A stretch of DNA of 64,000 nt from Fasciola hepatica (lineage: Eukaryota; Platyhelminthes; Trematoda; Plagiorchiida; Fasciolidae). The notes beneath the pieces were generated by a model. The model saw only the letters and a list, made by a program, of their open reading frames with translations, made no database searches and had not been told where the DNA came from. Made by a program: the position numbers and the translations under genes. This document shows positions 1-12,700 of this stretch, in pieces (within the stretch, counting starts at the first letter, position 1; each line of letters starts with the position of its first letter). Location of the stretch: positions 7,833,501 through 7,897,500 of the forward strand of contig CANUEZ040000156.1 of NCBI GenBank assembly GCA_948099385.1. Reading direction: 5' to 3'.

Positions 1-3000
1 GAACCGTTACTTTTTTGAAACTCCAAGAATAACCCCGTCTTATAGCTATTGCCAGCGGGTTCTGATTGATTCATGATGCTTTTTTACTTAAAGTTTTACC
101 GTATTCTTTGTTTGGCGTAGCAAAGCTGCATGATTTTATGCTGATAAATGCCAAATCGGTAGCCTGCCATCCAGAATTCAGTTTAATTTCATCGTCGTCA
201 TGCTAACCAGCCTGTTATCTGTTTCCATTTCCGTTCCTTTTAACACTAAAAATACATTTAGAACTTCTACAAGTGTTCATTATATTTTAGCAGCTTGTAC
301 GGAGATTCCATGACACTGGGGTGCATTTGACTTAGTTGCTATCACAGTGCATTCACCGAGCCTTTCACTTTCAGAAATAACGATTCCATTGCTCCTGACA
401 TTCTGTGATTCAAATGCACATTATTCGGAAGATATTTCTCCTAGTTCAGTTAGCAAACATCTCAAAACTGACCAGTACAAGCGTATTTGTTCACTCAGTC
501 TTTATGAGCCCTAGCAACACTTGCAAAGGCAATCAATAGAACATAAAATTTGAAGTGGATGAATATTTATTCTTCAAAATAGAGCACCATTGAAGCCCCC
601 GACATTTCAGTTGCAAAGTGTCTGTCCTACCATCTGGGTTTTCATCGTACAGCGTTCCCAAAGAAAGACAAGTGAGCATCATCGCATTTTTTGCATCTAC
701 ATGCGCAAGTAAAAGCCTAAAATTTTGTCATAGCTCCTATCGGTTTATTGTTAGAAACTCTGTTTGCCGTTTAAATATGCCATGTTTTTGTGATGTGAAT
801 AGAACAAAGAAGCAGATATCCGGCGCATCTACTTACTTCTCTAATGTGTTTTGGTCTTTGTTTGGTTTTTACAAGACTATGTGGCTTCCACGCAAGTAAT
901 TCGGAGAGGTTTCACTGAGTCTGACTTTTTTAATACTCATGGAGTACCAAAATGATTGAGTAACTTCCTTCTGTGTCGATTGGATCCACCTGGAAATCAA
1001 TGAACAGTAAAAGGAAAAACACCTTTGGACTTGAATTTTATACGCAGCCAAACACGTAACCAATGGCAACCGAATGAAATTCATTTCGATTTTAAACATT
1101 GTGATTATTGATTTGGGGGGAAATTTGGATGGGATAGACTAGTTATATCACACCAAAGAAAAAAATAATTCATAGATATGTAACGTTAGTGGGGACTGTG
1201 ATTGTCATTATTTTAGATATCCAGATTCCAGCTCTTTTTCTATGCAATAACGCTAGGAGTTGAGTGAACTTATTATAAATACCCCCTAATGAAACTCCGA
1301 ATGGGATTAGTCTCCTAAAAACCAAGTATATGGACATATTTCTTCACTTTTTACACACGTGCTGAGCTACTGAAGAAGAAAAAAATGAAGCATCCTATTT
1401 TCTGGGAAAAGATGGCTTAGAAGAAAGACGTATTGAAACCAGGGCTTCAGAAAATAGAATTTTCACACAATATTCACAATCGTAGTGTACTTGTGCTAGG
1501 ACACTGCCAAACTCCGATGTTTGCATTGGCGTTGAAATATGAGCAGAGAGAATTCTAGTCGACAGATTTTTTCATGAGGATTTTATCCGCTTTAAATGAA
1601 AAAAACCTACTCGAAAAAAACACCAGGGCGTCCTTAATTTTTTTGTTCTCGATGAAAGCAGTCAGTTAAACTCACCGTTTTAGTTTAGTGGTAGACCCTA
1701 TTTGTACGGTAATCAAGGTGGTCAAGAGTTTTGTACGTCTTTTTCTACTTCCGGTTAATTCGTTCTGATAGAGTGACTAGCTGTATACAAATTTCCGAGT
1801 TTCCCTTCATCTCAGCGGTATATTATGCCCATGATATTGGCAATATGGGTTTTTCCTCGGTTATCTTATTTTGCGGTCATGGTTTCATATCGGTAGGTCT
1901 ATATTGTGCTCATCAATGTAACATAGTGTCCATTAAACTAAACATATTTTGCACTGTGCGAATGAGCCGAGCCCGATTCTTTAAGGTTGTCTTGTATCAT
2001 AAATACTGAGTTAATATAACTTGATGGAATACAAAAAAGCACTAGGGATGGGTGATTCGAATTTTACCAAACGTTTTCTAAAGTAGACCACAAAATCGTA
2101 GATTTATTCTGCTTTCCTTCTAAATAAATTTCAAAAGGTCCATATCAGTGATTTTACAAAGATATTTAGCTATTTCCGTCCTTAGTTCACAACGAAAATT
2201 CTCCGAGGTCATCTGACACTTTTTCTGTGGTTTTCCAGAGATAGTTGGCAGAAAATATCCACCGACACCCTACCAGAATGGGTACCTATCAAGTAAGAGC
2301 TTCAGTTTCGGCTTTTGCTCTGGAGTTGTTAAAATCAGTTCAGTTTTAAAACTAAGCAAATGCATTGTTACAGTTTGAACACGTGATTAGCAAGGAGAAA
2401 CTGGTACATGCGTACATTGTAGATCAAGAGGCTGCTGCATGTTTTTGGCGGGATCTTTATCTGATCCGTAGAGGTCTTGCGACAATATGGACTTGAAATA
2501 CTTTTTATCCTGTTGTGATCTAACGGTCGCAATAGCAACTTCCATACAGGAGAACGAGCAGCTATTTTCAACGATTCATTATTAAGAGCTTAACGGTTAC
2601 ATTGAATAGGAAATGGTGCACCTGGCCATTATTTGACTAGTGTGAAGATAGGTTTTAGGAGTATGAAGAGCACTGACGTGATTGTCGTTCACGTTCCAAA
2701 GGTGTTCAAGAGACATTTGTTCTGGTCATTAATAGGGCTTTTCACATCATCCTTGGGTTTCGCGAATTCCGTCTTTTGCCGACATAGCGGTAGTGCCCAA
2801 ACTGCCCCCATATATATCCATGAATCAAGGTTTGGTAGGTGAATAACGGTCGAAGGTAGCGCGCTGCCATGGTCTGATAGGATTACCGTTATCTGGTAGA
2901 GAAATTAATTACAAAAACGCCAAAAGGCACTTGTCATTTTGGTGCATTGGGGCATCACTCTTCTCCATTAAGATCCGAGCAGAGCTACTTAATGCAGCTG

Positions 3001-3469
3001 TCTTACGGTGTCTAAGGGTTCCATCCAACTCTCTGATAACTTTGGCTATGACGCTCCAGTGATTATCAGTTATCAATGACATCCGATGAATTTTAAATCG
3101 TGTGTGAGGTAAATGTGGACATTTCACTCTGTTTGGTTCACTTGATAAGGCGGAGTCAGGTGAGAGAAGAAAACTCTCACTTGATTGGCAGTGACGTTAC
3201 GAATGGTACAATTACAACGAAAATCCATTTTTGCAAAACCTGCTAATGGAAACCATTCAGACAAAGTCGAAAAAATTGGCCCCATTCGTTTGGTTTATCC
3301 CGTTCATTGCTGGCCACATTTAGTTCATTCACAGTTAAATATCAAAGCTGCAAATGATAACGATATTTGATCATTCGAAGGCTTAGGTGACACTCACTTT
3401 GGACACTGAAATAACAGTGGTTTCAGTTTTTGCGAGCATGTTTCTGATTATATGAATAAACATAACATG
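1..3469. other. anonymous non-coding stretch
   Basis: I see no recognisable gene. Frames of 60-93 codons occur on both strands (for example 618-899 plus, 1731-2009 plus, 2909-3127 minus), but none shows a familiar domain, a repeated motif or a signal peptide. They are the length expected by chance in AT-rich DNA. Introns or exons of a host gene cannot be excluded because short exons would not stand out here. Confidence 0.5.
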
Positions 3470-3700
3470 CATTTAAAGGTGCTAGTCCCGCGGTTAGAAA
3501 GATTTACTGTGGAACTGAGGTCAGGAAAGAAATCATTGAAGTATTCAGTTGAAACGGATAGGCTAGTGATTGAGGTTCAAAATGGATCGATAAAAAGAGG
3601 AATGGCTTCGCGTTGTACCCGATCCTGAAGGCGACTAGAAGCAACAAGATACCCGAGTCAAAAGAGGACTATAGTGTTGGAGAATGAAGCGTGCTTGAGG
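3470..3700 (-). mobile_element. possible CR1-like LINE C-terminal fragment
   Basis: Read on the minus strand, a short run at about 3640-3490 gives RLQDRVQREAIPLFIDP, then LTSITSLSV after one stop, then a FNDFFPDLSST-like string. This resembles the region downstream of the RT domain in CR1/Jockey-type LINEs, where a 'RLQxRVQRRAIRLIxDP' stretch is followed by a 'SLSVRR' stretch. At least one stop interrupts it, and no RT catalytic motif is present nearby. It may be a 5'-truncated, decayed insertion whose 3' end lies near 3470. It could also be chance similarity, because the match is short. Confidence 0.4.
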
Positions 3701-4840
3701 GCACTGTAGTGTAAAATGTTGTGATGCGGTATATCAGATTTTTGTGCCGGAAATGTGGGAGATTTTTATTTCCCCAATCGGAGAAAGTTAATTAGAGGCA
3801 GAAAAATGGCCTCCATGTTGTATCGCACATGGAATGGGACGAAGGGAATTGTTACCAAAGCCCAGATCGGAGGTTATCATGCATGTTCACGAGAGACAGT
3901 GTTGCTCAATGTTTAACCCAATTTCTGCTCACCGGAGAACAATAGCAGTCAAAGCCGACTTCCTGGGAAAGCACATCTCCTGGAGACTGTGAGATATGGA
4001 GGTGAAGGAAGTACGAGAGGAATGTAGGATGACAAGTTTAAGATATACGTGCTAGAAAAAATCATACCACCTCCAGTGGGGCCTTCGACTGCCGGCTGTA
4101 CTTATAACCACCAATAAGCCAGAAGTTAAACTAATTGTCAAGGTGAAATACTGTTTAACAGCGGCTCATGTTGAATTTCGTACGTTTCCTCGCGCTTGGC
4201 TGCGGGTTTGATACTTATTCAAATGAAATCACAAATCGTGCGAAATGCCCATTTCAGATGGTTTGTGTGAACTCAAGAAAGCTTCATGCTGGTTGGACGG
4301 CTGCATACCAGTTCCAATATTCGGATACCGTCAGTTTTGTCATCACCAAACGTCCCTTCTTCTTGATGAAACTTGATGAAACATCTGTCGGTACTTCGCC
4401 CAAGGAATAAAAAAGCGTAGGGGCAATTCTTCTTGATAAAGTTGTTTGTAAAAAGAAATTGATCGTGATATTTTCCATATTGATGTACATGACGATTTCA
4501 GGGACCGTCAGCCTGCGAATCCAGGACATCGTTGGGGTTTAGGTAATCACCTTCGTGCAATTGTTGCAACACTTCTCATCTCTCTGTTCAGTTCAAATTA
4601 TGAGGGTCAATTCCATTGCTATTGGCTGTAAGCTGTTTCGGGCGTCTTGTTTCTATCCATACCTGTGTTGTACTTGAAAAACAAACTGATGGTATCAGAC
4701 AGATCATTGGAAGCCTTTTAAAATTCTTTGTTATAATTATCAATCAGGATTTGTGCAGAAGAACAAACGATTTCAATAGAAATGTCGTATCTTTTCCAAT
4801 TGTCTTGGGTTTTATAAATACTATGCCATCCCTGACGTGC
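3701..4840. other. anonymous stretch
   Basis: No gene is recognised. The frames at 4168-4410 (plus) and 4284-4529 (minus) overlap on opposite strands, and neither resembles a known family. The purine-rich part at 3700-4070 may be further sequence of the LINE fragment to its left. Confidence 0.4.
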
Positions 4841-4900
4841 CAAGCAACCCTACTTGGACTCATCAGTAGTTAACTGTCCAAGCACCGTGGTATTTAAACG
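4840..4900 (-). ncRNA. degenerate hammerhead-like core
   Basis: On the minus strand, 4866-4849 reads CTGATGAGTCCAAGTAGG. The first seven bases equal the hammerhead CUGAUGA box. They are followed by GTCC, a short loop and GG, as in the conserved stem II of schistosome hammerheads. The expected GAAA box after stem II is not intact (the following bases are GTTGCTTGG), and no clear stem III or cleavage triplet was found. If real, it is a dead copy. An 11-base CTGATGAGTCC match could also arise by chance in 64 kb read on both strands. Confidence 0.25.
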
Positions 4901-5484
4901 TGCCTCCACCGACACTTTTGGTCACAGTACTTTATTTCGTCATTCCTCAATTTAGTGTAGACTCGAATCTTTGAAAAACTCGCTTCACTATACGCACACT
5001 GTCTGCAAACTTGTTTTGCACCACTGTGAACCAATACAGGCTTAGAACACACACTGGTTCCACGGATTTTTCTATTTTATGCTTTTCTTGATGTGTCCTC
5101 ATACTGTGAGCAAATGACTGACTAGCTTGAAGTTTGCGCTGGCTTACTGAAACCTAGTATGTCCTACCCGATAGGTCTTTCCTCCCTCGTGCAAAGAGGA
5201 TCCATAGAGCTACGTAAGGCATATGCAAATCATGCTGTCATTTTGCCCCCAAAAACCTGTCCACATTCACCAAAACTGAAGTGCGACGTCGGAATACAGA
5301 AACAGGGCTAAGTGCCAAGAATTATGTGAGGTGGAAAAAACCCTGAATCAGTTGTGATATGCGAAGTTTTATCTTAAGCTAAACGTCGAAGACTTGGATC
5401 AACAGTTTACCATAAACTATAAAGCATCTTCACTTACTCATCTATTTACCAACTTTAAACTTCGTTACTCCTGGCTGTGACAAC
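4900..5484. other. anonymous stretch before the CR1-like element
   Basis: No frame over 60 codons and no repeat was recognised. The 5' boundary of the LINE beginning near 5485 is not defined, so some of this may be further decayed LINE sequence. Confidence 0.4.
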
Positions 5485-6950
5485 AGAGTTCCACAGCAAA
5501 TCAAGAGCAACATGTCTGGTGGTTCCGAATTTTTATCTCCAATGTTACTAAAAGCACATGCTTTCTAGCTCATATCGCCTTTGACTAATCTATTTAATCG
5601 TTGAACTGAATCTGGGGGAATCCCGATAGTTCGAGATTTTCATGGATCATTCCTCTATCTAAGATAGGATTCAGTGAACATCAGCCGACTGCCTGCATAT
5701 CCAATTTGCTGAAAGTATTTGAAAATGAACCCCATCACATAGTTCCCCAGGTTAACTCTGCCAACTCTATGCATTTTATCTATAAGCCTCTTTGTCAACC
5801 TTTGATGTGGTTGGCTGCATTGTTAACTCTGTTATTTCTGTTCGTGATAACGTTGGCAGTAATCTAGGACTAATTGTTCTTGACTGCGCAAACAAGTTTG
5901 GTTCCCTTCATTGTGGTACTCTCTTGCGTATTCTTTATGACAATGGTGCTGACTGTTGTACTCTTAACTCCCTTTCGCACCCCTTTTTCTAATGACAGGG
6001 TTTATTTCCTGACAAGCACTCTTCTTCTATTCGTGTTAAATCTAATGTTTTGTGGGTTCCATTTTATCTCCGTTTGCATTCACTTTTTATATCTGTAGGC
6101 TTCCCTATTTACCTACTCTAATTGGCTTCAAATAAGTTAATGGTGTTGTACTTGAATATCCCTATGATGGAAAGGAGAGGTTTAGATTTTATTCAGAGCA
6201 ATCGGAATGAACTTTCTCACCACCCTACTTTCATTCTCTTTCCCATAACGTCCTATATGTTTCTTCTGTGTGGACTAAGCTACAAAACTCCCTCGTATAA
6301 CATCCCATTTTTACTGACAACCAACATCTCCCTGAAGCATTATCTGTCCTTTACTTGGAAGTTACTATAACCTACAGTCTTTGTTGGACTAGTCATGCCA
6401 AAAACCTTTGGCCTAGAGCCATACGGTTTTCTTTTAACTGGTCAAGATGATAAATCGTAGGAGACTAATAGTCTAGTACTTAAGTTTTTATTCTCTTGTA
6501 TTCTGCCTTACAGACTTTACTGTTCCGTGCGATTTTCCCACTTTGAGATGTCAGGAGTTTTGCTCTCACCGCCCAGCCTCTGAAATTGCTTTCTCGTTGT
6601 AACAACCCTAATGGAAATGTTCTTGCCGATTTCATGGCTGGGAAGCATCTTGGGTAGGCCATTATATGACACCTATCACATCTTTCAGTCCACACTCTCC
6701 AAAGCATTCCTTTGACATCCACTCACTCGAAATTCAGATTACTTCTTTCACGCACGTTCACATATAGAACTATCTTCATCCGTAACCTTGTCCGCCTACT
6801 CGTAGGCCGCTATTAACTAATTGAAGATCTCACTGTTCATCGTCGTCATTCATCCAGATATACGTAATGCCTCACTTTTTTCCAAACTTCCATTTCGAGA
6901 TACCAACTAACCCCTGCACAATTTTCTTTGGAATCCCACCGTAAATCATA
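5485..6950 (+). mobile_element. degenerate CR1-like LINE, reverse transcriptase region
   Basis: Conceptual translation on the plus strand, switching frame several times, follows the RT order of CR1/Jockey-type non-LTR retrotransposons. There is a LLKAHAF-like segment near 5540, then IPLSK and PTACISNLLKVFEN (about 5655-5725), where the family has 'IIPIPK...YRPIACISNLLKVFE'. Next come MHFIYKPL (about 5770) and STFDVVGCIVNSV (5795 on), corresponding to 'QFAYKPxRSTxDAV'. GLIVLDCANKFGSLH (about 5865-5910) is the first catalytic-aspartate region ('DxxxAFxxxxR'). NDRVYFLTSTLLLFVLNL (about 5990-6045) follows, and then a region where the YADD box should lie but is not intact. Stops and frameshifts make it non-functional. 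The 3' limit is uncertain, and I saw no poly(A) tail or target-site duplication. Confidence 0.8.
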
Positions 6951-6992
6951 TACTTGTTGAAAATCAACTTTTTATCTAATGCATCAAAGCAT

Positions 6993-8367
6993 TTATTGAC
7001 TTGACTTCAAGTGAGTGAAATTTCGTGCTCTCGAAATGCCACTGATTAAAGTGAAAAATATAATCGAACAAAGTGAGGAATATTGAGGAATGCCAGAGTC
7101 CACAGGAAGTGCCCAAGAAAAGTACCGTGGATGCGCAGGGGAATTGGGTGGTATGGGGGAAGCTTTAGGTTCACGTGGTGAGGAGACGTAAACCCAAAAC
7201 CGGAAAGTTACCCTAGCATATCCCCCCGCCATATCCGGTTGAAGGACTTGGAGAAGTGAAGAGTTTCTAGGTGACACAAAATCCAAAATACCAATCAAAC
7301 AACAGTGCACACTGAGCTAGATATAATCAAACCTGCTTTATGGTTATGAGTTTCATGGCTTTCCAGACAAAAGTAGTGACTGGAATGGGATGGTGGTGCT
7401 TGAAGAGATGATTCTGAGTTTATGAAATTTGATCAGATTTCCAGCAATGAATGGAGTACCAAAAGAAGGAAATTCAGGAAAGCCATCGCAAATGGGGACG
7501 AATTCAGCTCTTTATTAGTCCTGTAGGATTTTTGTGAGCGGAGATAGTAGCGTCTGAGGAACATGCCTAATGTTATCAGAAGTGGGGAGTAAGAAACCAC
7601 AGTTTGGAATAGGGGCTGCAATATTTGAGAGCTGCAAGTAGATGTTAGCTGAGGTCAAAAGTGGGAGCAACAACTTGAGGTTATTGCAACGCTTTTGATG
7701 AATGTGTGTACCAGATTTATTCAGAGCGGAAGGTTAGAAGGAGAGATAAAGGTTGCCAAAGAGCATCTGTAAAGAGCCGGAAAGAATCATTACCAAATGG
7801 CCAAAATGAAACTTTGTTAGTTTTAGGTGCAGCAGCTGTCCTTGGCTTTCACATGGACGGCCGAATATTTTTTTAATTCAGTGAATTAGTGATGGTAGAA
7901 AGGATTGAAAGCTTAATGCTACCAGTGAAAGGCTTGTTTTGCTTTGGTCAGCACTGCATGAACATGTATACTTACACCAACATGAAGACTGGTATAACCG
8001 GGGCTTCGATGAGTGTGAAGTGATCAGTGACGTGCCTTGTAGGGTGAAGTCGATTTTTTGAATTCTGAAGCCTTGAAAAGGCACGATAAAACATAGTCAT
8101 GCCCAGGAAAGAACACCTAGGAACCTCCAAAGTCATGCCAGTCTTCAGGTGGGTAATAGCATGAAGAGGAGGCCTGGTGGGAATAATTTGCAAAAAGATA
8201 CAATTCAAAATGTTACGCGGCATTGCGAAAGCCCCGGTCCCAAGGCCTAAACTAGTCTTACATGGAGAGTGTTGTTGCCCACCGCTGTTCTGAACGTAAA
8301 CGTCCTCCAAAACTGTCATTTTTGCGGACGAGTTGGACTGGAAATCTTTCGCTTCTTTTTGCTTCAT
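6993..8367 (-). other. unrecognised frames, possible decayed LINE
   Basis: Three minus-strand frames (8367-7972, 131 codons; 7621-7433; 7310-6993, 105 codons) lie in series in a stretch somewhat richer in G+C than its surroundings. The last contains PVDSGIPQYSSLCSIIFF, which loosely recalls the 'PVTSGVPQGSVLGPLLF' motif of non-LTR reverse transcriptases. The glycine after Q is replaced, and I found no other RT motif in the right order upstream. I do not assign a function. It may be an old LINE on the strand opposite the CR1-like element to its left. Confidence 0.25.
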
Positions 8368-8399
8368 TTAGATTGAGTGAAAGAACGATTAGGTAACAG

Positions 8400-9298
8400 T
8401 AGTGGTTTACCGAAGAAAGTCTGAGTTACAGCCCCTCCAATTGGAAGTCCTAGTTGTAGAATTAGTATCATTTTGGCTAGTTATTTATAACTGAAGCTGG
8501 ACAGAGATTCGAACAGCAATCTTGAAATTGCTGAAAATTAAATCGTAGAGATATAAGTGAGTAGTGACTGAAAGGTGGGAAATTCGTGCCTCGGATAAAC
8601 AGCTTTTGGGGAAATGAATCCACCAAGCACCGCACTAACTTCCAGTTGCACGTATCAAATTGTGAATGTTTACGAATACAAGCTGATAATGAACGCAAGA
8701 GAGACAGACCGTTGTGCTCTAGGCCGTCGTTCCGAATAACACGTAAACTTACCGTGAGTTTAGTGTATTTGCAATGTATGAAGTTCGTTTCTTCGATCAG
8801 CTTATCAACTTGTTCGATCGACTAGGTGCGCCCCGGTAACTCAAAAACTACAATAGGCTGGTAACAGCGCATGATATCCGGTTATCAAGTATGAGCCGTG
8901 CACTCGCAGTAACAAATAAATGTCCAAAATGCTTCGTTTGCCGACTTACGGTTTTTGCAGTTTCTAATATAAACTGTTTATAAAGTTCATTTCCTTTGAA
9001 AAGCTTCAAATTTAGAAAAATGTGACCATACATGCATTCATTTGAAATAATGGGCTGTCACTGTTCAAAAATGAACATAGCTGTTATAATTTTAGATAAC
9101 AATCAGAGGTTTGGAAGGTATCTATTCAGTTTGTAAAGTGAAATGTAGCCACTCAATGATTCAGCAAGTGATCACAACAGCTCACTTTTTCAAGCTGCAA
9201 AACTTTTTTCTGAAATTTTCCAGGTAAGACTTAGAGCATCATTCTCAGCGTTACGTCAGAGTGAACTGAGTTATGTACGCACCGGATGTGATGAGTGG
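8400..9298. other. anonymous stretch
   Basis: Only short frames of 61-79 codons are present, on both strands, with no recognised domain. No microsatellite, hairpin or repeat copy was noticed. Confidence 0.4.
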
Positions 9299-9796
9299 CT
9301 AGTGCAGGTGAATTCCGAAAATTTCTGTCATGGAAGTCGATCGGTGCACAGCTAAAGTTTTGTCAACATTCAAAGCCATTGACATGTGGGTGACAGAGTT
9401 GACATGAAAAGTGGAATTTAGAGCAAAACCGGTAGGGCAAAAGATGGAGCTTGTGAGGCGCATGCCAGCGCAGCTCCTACCCTGGTTGGGAACAAATGGT
9501 AATTGACTGATGATGAAACCTTTGAAGGACAAAATCATTTCACGAATCCCTCTGCAGATTTTCAGGGGCGTGGTTAGTCTTAGTGCGACGCAACGAGTTA
9601 CATTACGCTTTTTCAAAACTAATGATTTCCGCAATGAATAAGTTTTTAAGTGCAGTCTCAATACCTTTAGCAAAACAAAACTTAAGTGATTATGTGAAAT
9701 CAATGACGTCCATAGATGAAAAAGTAAAAATGAATTGTTGAGCCAAATGTTTATGGCTTGCATGGGTGACAATTTCTGTCTCCAATTATCGTTCAT
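9299..9796 (-). other. longest open frame in the window, unrecognised
   Basis: This is a 165-codon frame starting at an ATG at 9796 and ending at a TAG at 9301-9299. The translation is rich in S, L, T and I and holds a hydrophobic stretch near residues 18-45 (NSFLLFHLWTSLISHN). I see no family motif, signal peptide pattern or repeat. Its length is unusual for this AT-rich window, so it is either a chance frame or part of an old repeat or exon. I do not call it a gene. Confidence 0.15.
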
Positions 9797-9799
9797 TAA

Positions 9800-12700
9800 A
9801 AATCCTTTTCCAAGTCAAATTCCAAAGTTCTTTTTGGATATGCGTCTCCTTTTTTATTCTGCTTTAAATCAACGTTGGTAATCTCGGTACTGCAGCTGCT
9901 CTGCAAATGCATCTGTTAAGAAAGTGTCGTAAAACATCCATACCAGATTAGACTCATTTTATCCTTAAATTCACCGCACACGTACCCGTTATGTCGCGGT
10001 ATCGATGACTCAGAAGATATAAACCAACGGGCAAGCCTTTTTATGATAATGGCACCGATATCAAAAATTGTACTTTCATTTCACTGGTGGGCCATGTGAA
10101 GTTACTCAGCTCTAAGGTACAATATAACGTGCATTGGGTTTGTCGAAATAAATGTTAGAAAACCTATCATTCCAAATGAAAATACTGTGACAGTACCGTG
10201 TTTCCTCAACTTTCCGTCGTCTTTTCGTACAACAGAGCATGTTTCCCGTGATTCCATATTACTCACTCTTCATTTTCCGGAATGCCTGAAAGGACTGTGG
10301 TACTCTTTGTGGGGCTTCACGCAACCTACTTACTGTAGCATCTTAAGAGATCACAAATTAGATCTGTGGTTTGGTCACACAGCTACCTGGATTACGCTTG
10401 CAGAAAACAATCCCACTAACTATTTGCACAGATCGCATAGTGACTTACCGCTTAGGTAATCCCACTCACAGACCTTTAACAGTTTTCCATTTTTTCTTCT
10501 AGTTTGTCATTTATTTTGTCTCATGTAGTGGCTAAACGACAAGGTTTACGTTTTGTCTGGACAGCTAAACTTCTTGGTCTATAGATTCTTTTTCATTTAT
10601 TGAGGGTTGTAAAGCATCGCACAGTAGTCTACAAGTCAGTGTATTATCAGTGATGACAAAGCCGACAATGGTTGAATGTAATTCGTACTTACCTCCAGTA
10701 TACAATTATCTCATCTACATCAGTTTACTCGGAGTGGTAAAGAAAATAAACGGGCTTAGGATTATTAAGAATGATACATTTGTTATTGTTAACGTGAACG
10801 CACCCATTGAACCAGATCACCGAAGATTGACTAAATCAGGTTTATGAGAATAGAGGCAACAGTATAAAGGCAAAGAGTTCAAGTTTCGAAAGTTCTAGTG
10901 GTATAAGAAGGTAAATGTCAAGTGTGCCAAAGTATGCGAAAAGGTAAGACTTCAAGTTACTATATCTATAAGTATGTTTTGAAATGTGAAGAGATCAAGT
11001 TTCCGTCTCAAGTAAACTCAGTTCTAGGTCATTAGAGATTCCATGGTTTGATATAGGGAAAAGAATACCCGTAAGTACAAAGAAGTATGAAATATTCAAC
11101 TGTGCACTGGAGATGTCGCCTCGGCGAATGACTGGCATTTGCGGCCTAAACACGCAGTGATCCGGAGCTGTTGAAATCTACTAACCTCAACTATGATCTG
11201 CACCAGTTTTCAAAACGGTTGAGATTAGACACAATCTCTTCAAGCCGGTAAGAAAAAATTCGTGGAATGGGACGATTCACAATGTATAATTTCTCTTAAT
11301 TTGAAAATCCACCCTGTTATGAGCATTTATAAGCATTTTATTATTATTTTACGGCCACTTGGAATTAGTATGCAGTTTATCTCCGGTTCATTCCTTGCTA
11401 ATTTTATTTTGAAGAGAATTTGCACTAGGGTAGGTTTCGTTAGATAAGAAACTGGATTAGCCATGAATAACAAGCGGCAACGTAGCCAAACAAGTGGTTT
11501 ATTCTCCGGGACCGATCAAGTTTTGTGAATCTAATTATTCAACAGTGGTCTAATGAATACATCTCTGAAAAGCTTCACAGAGCATTAGCTCATTTTAAAT
11601 AATCCCCCTGAATGTTTTGTCATGCTTCGCTTCGAAACTTACCAATACAATTTTATGATAGTATATCTTCCGGTTTGTCCACAATGACTACATTTCAAAT
11701 GCGTCGAGTTTTGCATGAAACGTAAGCCCGTGGTGCAGACGTTTGAGCCAGATACGTTTACCGTTAGTTAGTAAAAGGTAGATACTAGTGGGCTCTTAAG
11801 AAGACATTCTTTTAAAAGTCCCAAGTAAACCTTAGGGCGTTAGAAACAACCAATAGAGACTATCTGTTTCATCGCCTGTCAAAAAACCTTTGGAATGCTT
11901 CATACTGTTTCATCAGGCGGTATAAGTGCATTATTGCAGAAATGACTAATGACATGTAATGTGTGTTTTCATCGCAGAATATTCTATACGAATAATTATC
12001 ACGGGACTTCGCTTATTAAGTCTCACTGCATAAGAGCCACAGCACTGGATTATACAGTAAATTCTTGACGCCTTAAGCCGTTGGTACTGCTAATCACTTG
12101 ACTGTCGACCGAGAGGTTGGGAAGCTCCAATTGTGGCCATCGCCACCGGCACCAACTGCTGAAAAACCTCTACGCAGATTCATAGACTGACAAAAGCATC
12201 CGTTATTCGGGCCTTGTTTGGAGCACAGAGATACCACACACTTGAACGGATAATGGACGAGAATACGATCAACCTGTGTAAGTCACCAGGAGGATAGTAG
12301 TGATCGCCTGTTAAATGGTAATTTATTGGATCCAAATTACGTTGGCGGTTTTCTTCGTTGATAACTCAATATTTACAACAAAAGTGAGGAACGTTTCTTG
12401 AATATATCGGCTGTGGAACAAGGATTTTTGTAGCACATCCTCAGCACATAAATATTAGCTATAAAAACTTTACACCGAGAAGTTTTGCACCATGGAATTT
12501 CAAATCTTTGCACGCGTGTAGGGTCAGATTGGATGACGGGACCGTACGATAGGCCAACAACGAATGTCATTCTTGCTCTTGCAATTTGTGAAGTGCAATC
12601 TTCCCCAAACCTTCTTTTGTTCGGGGTTTAATCCCCCGAGAGACTTGCCGCCGTCTTGATTTTGTTGACTAGTTCTGAGAGGTATTTTGGGCTAAAACTA

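Noticed and set aside
4600..4660. GCCCGAAACAGCTTACAG on the minus strand as another hammerhead 3' half
   Set aside because: There is no CTGATGA box at the expected distance upstream.
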